A DNA stretch of 64,000 nt from AP-15 sp963796155 (lineage in GTDB: Bacteria; Pseudomonadota; Alphaproteobacteria; ATCC43930; CGMCC-115725), in assembly GCA_963796155.1 (NCBI GenBank), contig CAWCKT010000005.1, forward strand, positions 1 through 64,000. The letters run 5' to 3'. The translations under genes and the position numbers were made by a program. The stretch's first letter is position 1. Each line of letters starts with the position of its first letter. The notes beneath the pieces were generated by a model. The model worked only from the letters and a program-made list of their open reading frames with translations, made no database searches and had not been told where the DNA came from. Shown piece after piece: positions 56,201 to 63,111 of this stretch.

Positions 56201-56615
56201 CGCGCCGCGCTCGCTGGAACCACGGGTGCTGATCCGAGGTGTGATTGATGATGAATTCGGTGATGACGCGCAGCTTGCGGCGATGCGCCTCGCGGATGAA
56301 GGCCTTGAAGTCCGCCATCCGCCCGAAGGATGGGTTGATGTTCTTGTAATCGGCGATGTCGTAGCCGTCGTCGCGCAATGGCGAGGGGTAGAACGGCAGC
56401 AGCCACAAGGCAGTGACCCCGAGATCCTGCAGATAATCGAGCTTGCGGCACAGGCCCTGGAAATCGCCGATCCCGTCGTCATCGGCATCAAAGAACGCCT
56501 TCACATGCAGCTGATAGATGATCGCATCGCGGTACCACAACGGGTCCAAATTCTCGGGATGCGCGAGTACGCCGCTGCGGGAGAGCGGAGCGGAAGCGTC
56601 GTCAGGCGGTGTCAT
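53247..56615 (-). CDS. treS: Trehalose synthase-maltokinase fusion (TreS-Pep2)
   Basis: This 1122-residue fusion carries two steps of the GlgE pathway. Residues about 20-570 are trehalose synthase (GH13), with GMRLDAVPYLIEREG (Asp), MLLAEANQWPEDV (Glu) and FLRNHDELTLEMV (Asp), converting trehalose to maltose. Residues about 600-1110 are maltokinase, with the kinase loop HGDFHLGQVIVVQND and the metal motif IDFEGEPARPL, giving maltose 1-phosphate. Fusing the two channels maltose to the kinase; such fusions are known in proteobacteria and actinobacteria. The ATG overlaps the glgE stop (ATGA). Confidence 0.96.
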   Translation of the reverse strand: MTPPDDASAPLSRSGVLAHPENLDPLWYRDAIIYQLHVKAFFDADDDGIGDFQGLCRKLDYLQDLGVTALWLLPFYPSPLRDDGYDIADYKNINPSFGRMADFKAFIREAHRRKLRVITEFIINHTSDQHPWFQRARRAKPGSHFRDFYVWSDTDQKFPETRIIFVDTEKSNWSWDPVAQAYYWHRFYSHQPDLNFDNPRVFRAVVDVMRFWLDLGVDGMRLDAVPYLIEREGTINENLPETHEVLKRLRRELDTHYADRMLLAEANQWPEDVLQYFGAGDECHMAFHFPLMPRIYMAVSTEDRHPITDIMRQTPDIPDTCQWAVFLRNHDELTLEMVTDRERDYLWSHYAADRQARLNLGIRRRLAPLMENDRRKIELLNVLLISMPGTPIFYYGDEIGMGDNVFLRDRDGVRTPMQWSFDRNGGFSRADPARLYLPPIMDSVYGFEAVNVEAQSRSPSSLLNWVKRLIAARRSRRAFGRGTLCFLYPSNRKVIAYLRALGDEVILCVANLSRSPQAVELDLSEYRGRQPVELLGRSVFPRIGELPYLLTLQGYSFFWFDLLVTAQETANLQVAPPEFVTLVMPRGWSDLFRQPNLPQLENELIPTFLPRQRWFGEKGDRTKAATVLARGEIVRPAEDGSAQETFLANVVEAHLAGGGRPRYFLPLAAIWAPAETELRQGLLPVTLAELRQLRREGAVVDALSQDGFALALMEAIRRQATIPLEGGEIRCRKTPSFDRVAFPERLSVRRSGTEQSNSSVFFEDYGMLKIYRRLQPGSHPEIEMSSFLVERAGFANTPPPLATIELALDSESGAQTHALGVLFAFVRNQGDGWTQALNYLTRYLDDALLSTGDGRSELADADVFFLMLARQLGIRTAEMHRALAEYAGDDPDFTPEPINPEDIAEWRNELAGAAAEMLSQLERGRSSLPSPSQEAADRMLTLREELFGQICTLIPDEVSAQKTRFHGDFHLGQVIVVQNDFFIIDFEGEPARPLAARRRKGSPLRDVAGMIRSFDYAAVAAVRQLVEARPAAEPRMTQLAEAWRQRAVDGFRAAYRKTMRGCAAYPASKKLAREMTAFFALEKAVYEVSYELANRPDWVDIPLKGILGILARTKGRERAVPG

Positions 56616-59600
56616 GCGGTCTCAGCAGAAAGCAAACGGAAGATCATCGACGGGTTGGTCTCGGGATCGAGGTGAAGGCGTTGGCGGGCGCCGCGGCAGG
56701 TTACGACGCGTCGCGTAAACGCCTCCTCGAGCGAAAATTCGGCATCGGCGGCCAAGCCGAATTCGACGAGCGGCAGTTCGATATCGCTCTCGTGCGCGGC
56801 GTGCGGATCGAGATTGACGGCGACAATCACGGTATTGGCTCGGTCCGCCGAGGTTTTCGCATAGGCCAGAATGTTAGAATCTGCGCAGTCAAGAAAGCGC
56901 AGGTTCAAAAATTCCTGCAATGCCGGGTTGTCGCGCCGCCACCGGTTGACGATCCGGATGTCCTCTTTGATGTTGCCGGGCCGATCCCAGTCCCACACCT
57001 TGTATTCATATTTCTCCGAATCGAGATATTCCTCACGCACCGGAGGCGGTGTGGCGCCGTAGAGCTCAATGAACTCTTGCTGCTCTGAGGCGATCGGTTC
57101 TTCGCGCCCGGGGATCGGCGTATTTTCGCAAAGCTCGAAGCCGTTGTAGATCCCATAAACGCCGGACAGAGTTGCCGCGAGCGCGAGGCGGATGAGAAAT
57201 GCCGGTCGGCCCCCTTGCTGCAGAAAGATCGGTAGAATATCCGGGGTATTGGTAAAGAAATTCGGTCGAAAGAACTCTTTTTCCGAGCCGCGAGTGAGCT
57301 CGGTCAGGTACTCCATCAGCTCGGGTTTGGTGTTCCGCCAGGTGAAATAGGTATAGGATTGGCTGAAGCCAGCCTTGGCAAGGGCCCGCATCATCTTCGG
57401 CCTGGTGAAGGCCTCCGATAGAAAGATCGCCTCCGGACACTGTGCCTTCACTTCGCGGATCAGCCACTCCCAGAACGGCAGCGGCTTGGTATGGGGGTTG
57501 TCGACCCGGAAGGTGCGCACCCCCTCGCCGACCCAAAACAACACGGTGTCGCGCAGCTCGGTCCACAAGGTCTGGCGGTCCGGATTATAGAAATCGACAT
57601 TGACGATGTCCTGGTATTTCTTGGGCGGGTTCTCGGCGTATTTTATAGTGCCGTCGGATCGAAAGCGAAACCATTTGGGATGCTCGCGCACCCAAGGATG
57701 ATCCGGCGCGCATTGGATCGCGAAATCGAGCGCTACCTCGATACCGAGCGCCGCGGCGGCGCGGACGAAACGGCGGAAATCCGCGAGCGTACCGAGCTCT
57801 GGGTTGACTGCGCGATGGCCGCCCTCCGCCGAACCGATCGCATAGGGGCTGCCCGGATCGCCTGGCTGCGCGACGGGGTTGTTGTTTTTTCCTTTACGGT
57901 TGACCCGGCCGATCGGATGGATCGGCACGAGATAGACAACATCGAAACCGAGCCGCGCGATCTCGGGAAGGCGGGCCATGCAATCGTCGAACCTGGCGCT
58001 CTTGCCGGGCACCTTTCCCTGGCTGCGTGGGAACATCTCATACCAGGCGGCAAAGCGCGCCGTTTTGCGGTCGACGACGACTTCGAGCTCGCGCGGATAG
58101 CGAATCGCGTCGATGCGCACCGGACAGCGCCCCGCCAGTTCGCGCAGCTCAGCGGAGACCATCAGCTCGGTGCGTCGCGCGGCGTTGCCGCCGTCGAAGC
58201 TCCGCAGCATCTTCCTGATCCGCGCGGCATCGTCCGGCCCGGCCTCGCGCAGCATTGCCGCGACGACCGCGCGGCCTTCGACGAGTTCCAGCTCGACGCT
58301 CTGGCCGGCTTCACGCTTCTTCTCGAATTCATCGCGCCAGCTTTCGAACTGATCGGTCCATGCCTCGATCGTGTAACGCCAAAGTCCGAGCCGATCGAGG
58401 CGGAAGTGGGCGACCCAGCGATCGTTGTCGAACAACACCAGCGGCGTTTCCCGCCACTCTTGACCCTCTGCCGCAAATTTTACGACGGCGCACAGCTTGT
58501 CGTGTCCGTCGCGAAAGACATCGGCTTGCACCTCGAACTCGTCGCCGAGCACCCGCTTGACCGGATAGCGTCCGCCGTCGAGTTCGGGATCGACGCCTTC
58601 GATGACGATCCGCGCCTCGGGCCGCCACAGCGGATGCAGGCGGCTTGCGGGACGCTCACCCACCCGACCCTCAGGGCTGGGTACCTCCTCCCCCGCAGTG
58701 CGCCCTCTCGGCGCACGCGCGCGTGCGCCTGCCGGATGGCGCATCTCCGATGCGCCAGGGGCGCCGAGCGCAGCGAGGCGGGTGAGGGTACCGCGGAGCA
58801 CCCGCACCTCTAGCGGCTCGACCTCGATCCGAGCTCGGACCCTCGTCCGGCGCCCGGGTGAGAAATCGACGAGCGCAAGACCCTTCTCCGCAAGCGTATC
58901 GAGGGCAGCCTCGCGCCGCTCGCGCTCGTGCCTGTTGACGAGGATGAGGGCCCGCTCCTCCGCGCTTTCGGTTTGCCGCTCCAGTACGACCAGCGGGTCG
59001 TCCCGGTCGGTCAGCAACCGCTGCGGGCCCTCCTCGTTCAACGCCGGAACTGCCTTCTTCATCGCGTTGATCTCGGCGATGAACTCGCCGAGATCGAAGC
59101 GCTTGCGCTCGGGCTCGTCCTCGCGGGTGGCGACCACGTCGAGCGCTCGCGACCAGCCGTATTCGAACCCCATCGGCATCATCACACCCGTCGAATACGC
59201 CGCGGCGAAGGCATAAGACTGGCGGTAGTGCCGCTCGATCAGCGATTCCGGTATTCCGGCGGCGAGCAACTCGGTGACCAGCCGCTTGGTGTCATGGCTT
59301 TCGGGAAAGCCGATCGACGGAGCGATATGGCGAAAGGCTTCATACTGCTCGAGCAGCCATGGGCTCTCGAAATCCCACCATTTGACGCTGTTGAAGAGAT
59401 AGTCGAAGCCGGCATCGGCAAGCGCGAGAACAGCGTCTTCCGGCGCCCCCAGCGTTTCGGCACAGAAGACCACATCCCGGGACGCCGCTCTGGCCGCATC
59501 CACCAGACCACGCCAGACCTCGGCGGGCACCTTGTAGGCGGCGTCGCAACGGAAACCGCCGAAACCCAGAGCGACATAATGGCGCACCAGCTGTTGAAAA

Positions 59601-60067
59601 TACCCGAGGATCTGACTCCGCTGCGGCGGCCGGTAGTCGAGTTCGGCGAGGTCGCCCCACACGGTCTGCCGCCGCGCGTCGGCGGGATCGATGGCACGGG
59701 GAGAGACAACCTCGCCTCTGCTATCGCGGATGAACCAGCCCGGGTGGCGCGTGACGAGCTCGCTGTCCCTGGACGTGTGATTGACAACGAGATCCATGAT
59801 CACTTGCAGCCCGCGAGCGCGCGCCGCCTCGGTGAACCGACGCAGCAATGTGTCGTCGTCACCCGAATCGCCGCCCCGAAAACGCGGGTTCAAGCGATAG
59901 TAGTCTTTGACCGCATACAGGCTCCCGGAAAATCCGGGATAGTGAAAGGGATTGATGTAAACGGCGTTGAACCCCATCCCCGCAATTCGCGGAAGATGCA
60001 TGATCCAGTCCGAAATGGCTCCCGCCAAGGTCGGAAAGAGATTGTAAATGCGAATACCTTCGCTCAT
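56612..60067 (-). CDS. glgE: GlgE maltosyltransferase with N-terminal extra GH13 module
   Basis: This 1151-residue, two-module protein is first in the operon. The C-terminal part (about residue 495 onward) is GlgE, which adds maltose from maltose 1-phosphate to alpha-glucan. It has the N-terminal beta domain (RIVIEGVDPELDGGRYPVKR), VVYLVPIHPIGRVNRKGKNN, the nucleophile Asp in TFRVDNPHTKPLPFWEW, Glu in FLSEAFTRPKMM and FTNTPDILP. Residues 1-430 are another GH13 barrel with intact catalytic residues (FRCDAAYK, FCAETLG, PESHDTKR). A linker of about 45 residues between them is encoded by a palindromic element. Its start faces the divergent M20 gene across 179 bp, where the operon promoter must lie. 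Confidence 0.94.
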   Translation of the reverse strand: MSEGIRIYNLFPTLAGAISDWIMHLPRIAGMGFNAVYINPFHYPGFSGSLYAVKDYYRLNPRFRGGDSGDDDTLLRRFTEAARARGLQVIMDLVVNHTSRDSELVTRHPGWFIRDSRGEVVSPRAIDPADARRQTVWGDLAELDYRPPQRSQILGYFQQLVRHYVALGFGGFRCDAAYKVPAEVWRGLVDAARAASRDVVFCAETLGAPEDAVLALADAGFDYLFNSVKWWDFESPWLLEQYEAFRHIAPSIGFPESHDTKRLVTELLAAGIPESLIERHYRQSYAFAAAYSTGVMMPMGFEYGWSRALDVVATREDEPERKRFDLGEFIAEINAMKKAVPALNEEGPQRLLTDRDDPLVVLERQTESAEERALILVNRHERERREAALDTLAEKGLALVDFSPGRRTRVRARIEVEPLEVRVLRGTLTRLAALGAPGASEMRHPAGARARAPRGRTAGEEVPSPEGRVGERPASRLHPLWRPEARIVIEGVDPELDGGRYPVKRVLGDEFEVQADVFRDGHDKLCAVVKFAAEGQEWRETPLVLFDNDRWVAHFRLDRLGLWRYTIEAWTDQFESWRDEFEKKREAGQSVELELVEGRAVVAAMLREAGPDDAARIRKMLRSFDGGNAARRTELMVSAELRELAGRCPVRIDAIRYPRELEVVVDRKTARFAAWYEMFPRSQGKVPGKSARFDDCMARLPEIARLGFDVVYLVPIHPIGRVNRKGKNNNPVAQPGDPGSPYAIGSAEGGHRAVNPELGTLADFRRFVRAAAALGIEVALDFAIQCAPDHPWVREHPKWFRFRSDGTIKYAENPPKKYQDIVNVDFYNPDRQTLWTELRDTVLFWVGEGVRTFRVDNPHTKPLPFWEWLIREVKAQCPEAIFLSEAFTRPKMMRALAKAGFSQSYTYFTWRNTKPELMEYLTELTRGSEKEFFRPNFFTNTPDILPIFLQQGGRPAFLIRLALAATLSGVYGIYNGFELCENTPIPGREEPIASEQQEFIELYGATPPPVREEYLDSEKYEYKVWDWDRPGNIKEDIRIVNRWRRDNPALQEFLNLRFLDCADSNILAYAKTSADRANTVIVAVNLDPHAAHESDIELPLVEFGLAADAEFSLEEAFTRRVVTCRGARQRLHLDPETNPSMIFRLLSAETA
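58655..58786. repeat. In-frame nested palindromic element inside glgE
   Basis: About 130 bp between the two GlgE modules are densely palindromic: the ends CTCACCC (58655-58661) and GGGTGAG (58780-58786), the 18-bp GCGCACGCGCGCGTGCGC (58711-58728), and the hairpin TGGCGCATC/GATGCGCCA (58737-58757, three-base loop). The encoded residues (MRHPAGARARAPRGRTAGEE and neighbours) are Arg/Gly/Ala-rich and unlike either module. The length keeps the frame open. It looks like an intergenic palindromic repeat that landed in a coding linker. Confidence 0.65.
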
Positions 60068-60246
60068 CGCGATAGCCTGAGATTATGCAAACGCACCCCC
60101 GCGATCACTGCATCCAGCCCGATTTAATAACGCGCCAGCACCGAACAAGGCGCATCGCGCGATTATGCGCGCCTGAATATTGAGCCGGAGGCAGTCTTTG
60201 CCGATGATGGCTTCCAGATAGGCGCCGATCGGTCATGGAGTGAAGC
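60068..60246. promoter_or_regulatory. Divergent promoter region for the trehalose-glucan operon
   Basis: This 179-bp region separates glgE (minus) and the M20 peptidase (plus) and must carry the main promoter of the seven-gene operon. It includes an AT-rich TATTAAAT on the minus strand (60122-60129) and an imperfect inverted repeat around GCGCAT/ATGCGC (about 60150-60170). No convincing -35 partner is visible. Confidence 0.35.
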
Positions 60247-61419
60247 ATGAGCGTTGCAGCAAAGACCGCCATTCTCGAGCATCTCGGCCGGCAGCATCAC
60301 TCGATGGTCGCGCTGTTGGCCGATCTCGTGAACATCAATTCCGGCAGCTACAACAAGCGTGGGGTCGATGCGGTCGGGGATCGGCTGCGGGCCTATCTCG
60401 AGGCGGCCGGCATTTCGTGCGAGACCGTTCTCAACGAGAGGTATGGCGATTGCGTGGCGGCGCGCGTCCCGGGCGGCGGCCGCGGCGATCGGCCGATCGT
60501 CCTGATGGGGCATCGCGATACGGTGTTTCCCGACGGCACCGCCGCCCAGCGGCCGTTTCGGATCGACGGCGAGCAGGCCTTCGGCCCGGGGGTCGCCGAC
60601 ATGAAAGCGGGCCTCGTCATGAACACCTTCGTGCTCGAAGCGTTGCACCGCTTTGGCGCGCCCTGCCCGCTGACCGGCCTTTATACCGCGGATGAGGAAA
60701 TCGCCTCCCCCTCATCCCGCCCAATCATCGAGGCCGAGGCAAAGGGTGCCCGCGCGGTGTTCAATTCCGAGCCCGGCCGGCCGAGCGGCAACCTCGTCTC
60801 GCGCCGCAAGGGAGCCGCGTTTATCGAATTGGAGGTGACCGGCCGCGCCGCTCACTCGGGTGCGGCGCACGCGCAAGGCGTCAGCGCGATCGAGGCGCTC
60901 GCCCGCAAGATCCAGCGCCTGCACCGGCTCACCGATTACGATCTCGGCACGACCGTCAATGTCGGGCTCGCCCAGGGCGGGACCGCGGTCAACACCGTCG
61001 CAGCGCGCGCCACGGCCGCCATCGATGTCCGGTTCCCGACCCTCAACATCATGGAGAAGATCCTCGGCGAGGTGCGCGAGATCTGCCGCTGCTGCGAGCT
61101 GCCGGGGAGCGAGAGCCGAATCCTTTCCGAGGGCAATTTCCTGCCGCTCGAGCAGGACGAAGGAAGCCGCGAGCTCCTCGAACTCTACGGCCGCTCGGCC
61201 GCCGGTCTCGGTTTCCACGTCTCGGGCGAGGCGACCGGCGGCTCGGCCGACAGCGGCTTTACCGCGGCACTCGGCACCCCGACCCTGTGCGGGACGGGCC
61301 CAGTCGGCGGCAACGCCCACCGCGACGACGAATGGTGCCGCATCGACACGATGGTTCCGCGCGCCCAGGCGCTGGCGTTGACGGTTCTCGCGGTCGGGGC
61401 CGCGAGAGGGGTTTCGTGA
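60247..61419 (+). CDS. M20-family metallopeptidase, carboxypeptidase G2-like
   Basis: This is a 390-residue zinc-dependent hydrolase of the M20 family. Metal and catalytic residues are seen in MGHRDTVFPD (His, Asp), GPGVADMKAGLVMN (bridging Asp), YTADEEIASPSS (Glu pair) and GGNAHRDDEW (final His). The dimerisation lid lies between about residues 185 and 300. It resembles glutamate carboxypeptidase (CPG2) in these motifs. There is no signal peptide, so it is cytoplasmic. ATG 60247 follows GGAG at eight bases. Confidence 0.9.
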   Translation: MSVAAKTAILEHLGRQHHSMVALLADLVNINSGSYNKRGVDAVGDRLRAYLEAAGISCETVLNERYGDCVAARVPGGGRGDRPIVLMGHRDTVFPDGTAAQRPFRIDGEQAFGPGVADMKAGLVMNTFVLEALHRFGAPCPLTGLYTADEEIASPSSRPIIEAEAKGARAVFNSEPGRPSGNLVSRRKGAAFIELEVTGRAAHSGAAHAQGVSAIEALARKIQRLHRLTDYDLGTTVNVGLAQGGTAVNTVAARATAAIDVRFPTLNIMEKILGEVREICRCCELPGSESRILSEGNFLPLEQDEGSRELLELYGRSAAGLGFHVSGEATGGSADSGFTAALGTPTLCGTGPVGGNAHRDDEWCRIDTMVPRAQALALTVLAVGAARGVS

Positions 61420-61623
61420 TACCAGGCAGGCAATCAGACCAGACCAAGGGGTTCAAATGCTGGCATAGCGCCGTCTGGCTCGAGCGAACCTTCGCTCGGC
61501 TTGGCCGCAACCGACGGCCGGCCAAGGATTTTGAGCGAACCATCGCCAGCAGCGAGGCAACACAACTTTGACGATTGTTCTGGTTAGGCTCTCAGGGACA
61601 AAAACCCAGGGACGGAGTTCGGC

Positions 61624-62745
61624 TTAAGTAGGAATATTGAGCTGCTGGCCGGGTGTGAGCACGTTTGGGTCAGGTCCAATCACGGCAATATTCGCGTTAT
61701 AGATCCCCCTCCACAAGGGTTCCGCCCCGTCACCGTAAAACTGGAGGGCAATAGATGATAATGTGTCGCCCGGCTGCACCGTATACGCGGTCGATCTTAG
61801 AAGTGTCCCAACAGTGATATGCGGCCAACTCAGTGTATTGAAGTTGAGCAATACGCGCTGCGTATATTGCAGTTGATGGAAATCCGGGCCGTCTGCAACA
61901 GGGCCCGCGATGGTCTCGATCCAAAACGTCGCTCTGACTTCGAAGGCCTGTGCGTTCGGCCCTTCGTTCGGACTGCCTTGTAAAAACGCTGTATTTGCGA
62001 GCCCTCCGCCAAACACCGGAGTGCTCTGATCTGATGACACGTCGAGCACGACCGTGTTCTTGATCGTCTTGCCCTCGAGCGCACGCTTAAGAACCAGATT
62101 TGGATTATTGACGATGGCTTGATCGATGCCGACCAAACCTGCAGGAAGTGTTCGAAATTCAGATGGCTTGGAAAGATCGGACTCCGGAAATTGTACGAGT
62201 TTTGCGGGGTTCCCGATTTCAAAGGGAGTAATATTAACGTCGGTAATATTTGGCCCTTCTGAGCTCGTAAAGGCTAGGCCTTGGGCGAGGACCGTCGTTC
62301 CGTGCGGTACCGAGGCCATGCGAACAACGGTGGGCACTTCCTGGGGATGTTCCGTCTGCGGCACCGTTGCCCAAATGCCGGGCTCGAGGTGAAGTCCCGC
62401 GGGCTTGCCATCGGCACCTTTGATGTTCGCATCGGCGATCTGTTGCAGATACCACAGGCCAAACATGTTAATATCGGGTTGAAGCAAACCGCGATTTGGT
62501 ATAGGCCCCGGAATCTCCTCGAATCTCAAAGTCTCCTCGGTGAGGTTGAGTTCCAGGAAGCGGTCCTGATTTGGTGGCCCCCCCTGAAACGGCCGCCAGA
62601 TGACGTTGAAACCCGTTCCCGTCCAGGTTCCTTTCAACCCTTCGAGAAACCCAAGCGGGGTGTCGGTCGGGCCGGCTAGAGAGAAGCGCAACGGTGTCGC
62701 GATTGGGGGAATCGGCGTAAACGCAAAGTCGGGTTTAAGCTCCAT
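61624..62745 (-). CDS. LysM-domain protein with N-terminal beta-barrel-like domain
   Basis: This is a 373-residue protein. Its last 55 residues (TVQPGDTLSSIALQFYGDGA through LTPGQQLNIP) form a LysM domain, which normally binds peptidoglycan or chitin-like glycans. The N-terminal 300 residues have FLEGLKGTWTGTGFNVIW, faintly like the start of nitrobindin/heme-binding beta barrels; this is a weak guess. There is no signal peptide. GGGAGGGG precedes ATG 62745. The gene is visibly less GC-rich than its neighbours, with many A/T third positions, suggesting recent acquisition. Confidence 0.72.
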   Translation of the reverse strand: MELKPDFAFTPIPPIATPLRFSLAGPTDTPLGFLEGLKGTWTGTGFNVIWRPFQGGPPNQDRFLELNLTEETLRFEEIPGPIPNRGLLQPDINMFGLWYLQQIADANIKGADGKPAGLHLEPGIWATVPQTEHPQEVPTVVRMASVPHGTTVLAQGLAFTSSEGPNITDVNITPFEIGNPAKLVQFPESDLSKPSEFRTLPAGLVGIDQAIVNNPNLVLKRALEGKTIKNTVVLDVSSDQSTPVFGGGLANTAFLQGSPNEGPNAQAFEVRATFWIETIAGPVADGPDFHQLQYTQRVLLNFNTLSWPHITVGTLLRSTAYTVQPGDTLSSIALQFYGDGAEPLWRGIYNANIAVIGPDPNVLTPGQQLNIPT

Positions 62746-63111
62746 CTTCCCCTCCCGTTTGACGCGTTGCTGCGCGATTAACCTTCATATCTCGGACAAC
62801 TGCCCGCAACAAGGGGGGCAGAGAGAGTAAATCTGGCTAGGAACGAGGAGTTGGGTTGTTATATTCACATTTGACATTATCTCTCGTTGGCGCCTCGGAA
62901 GCCGGCGTCGGTCGAGCTCACGGAAAGGCTGCGCAGCTCCCCGGCCGGACATCGCGGTTTCAACCAAGGCGAGAGTCTTTGCGGCAGATTTGCTGCAGAT
63001 GCTACAAGCGGTAATAATCAATACAATCGTTGGCTGCATTTGATAGGAACCAGGAAGCCGTCTCGGCATCATAATCGGACCGGGCGGTCCGCTTTTTGGA
63101 GGCAAAGTTGG
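62746..63111. other. Gene-free stretch upstream of the alpha/beta hydrolase
   Basis: I see no credible gene. It is fairly AT-rich near 62860-62880 (with a TTGACA at 62871 but no matching -10) and ends in a small hairpin followed by T residues. Confidence 0.4.
63076..63096 (+). terminator. Hairpin plus T-run
   Basis: CGGACC and GGTCCG pair around GGGC and are followed by CTTTTT, the form of an intrinsic terminator. It lies only 16 bp before the hydrolase start and overlaps its ribosome binding region, so it could also gate translation or act as an attenuator. Confidence 0.45.

Noticed and set aside
54046..56451. An 801-codon open frame antisense-phase within treS/maltokinase, and similar long frames opposite treY (42677-44800), gltB (38377-39684) and the SPFH gene (3016-4182)
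   Set aside because: They are Arg/Gly/His-rich translations typical of shadow frames in GC-rich codons, and each is opposed by a well-supported enzyme gene.
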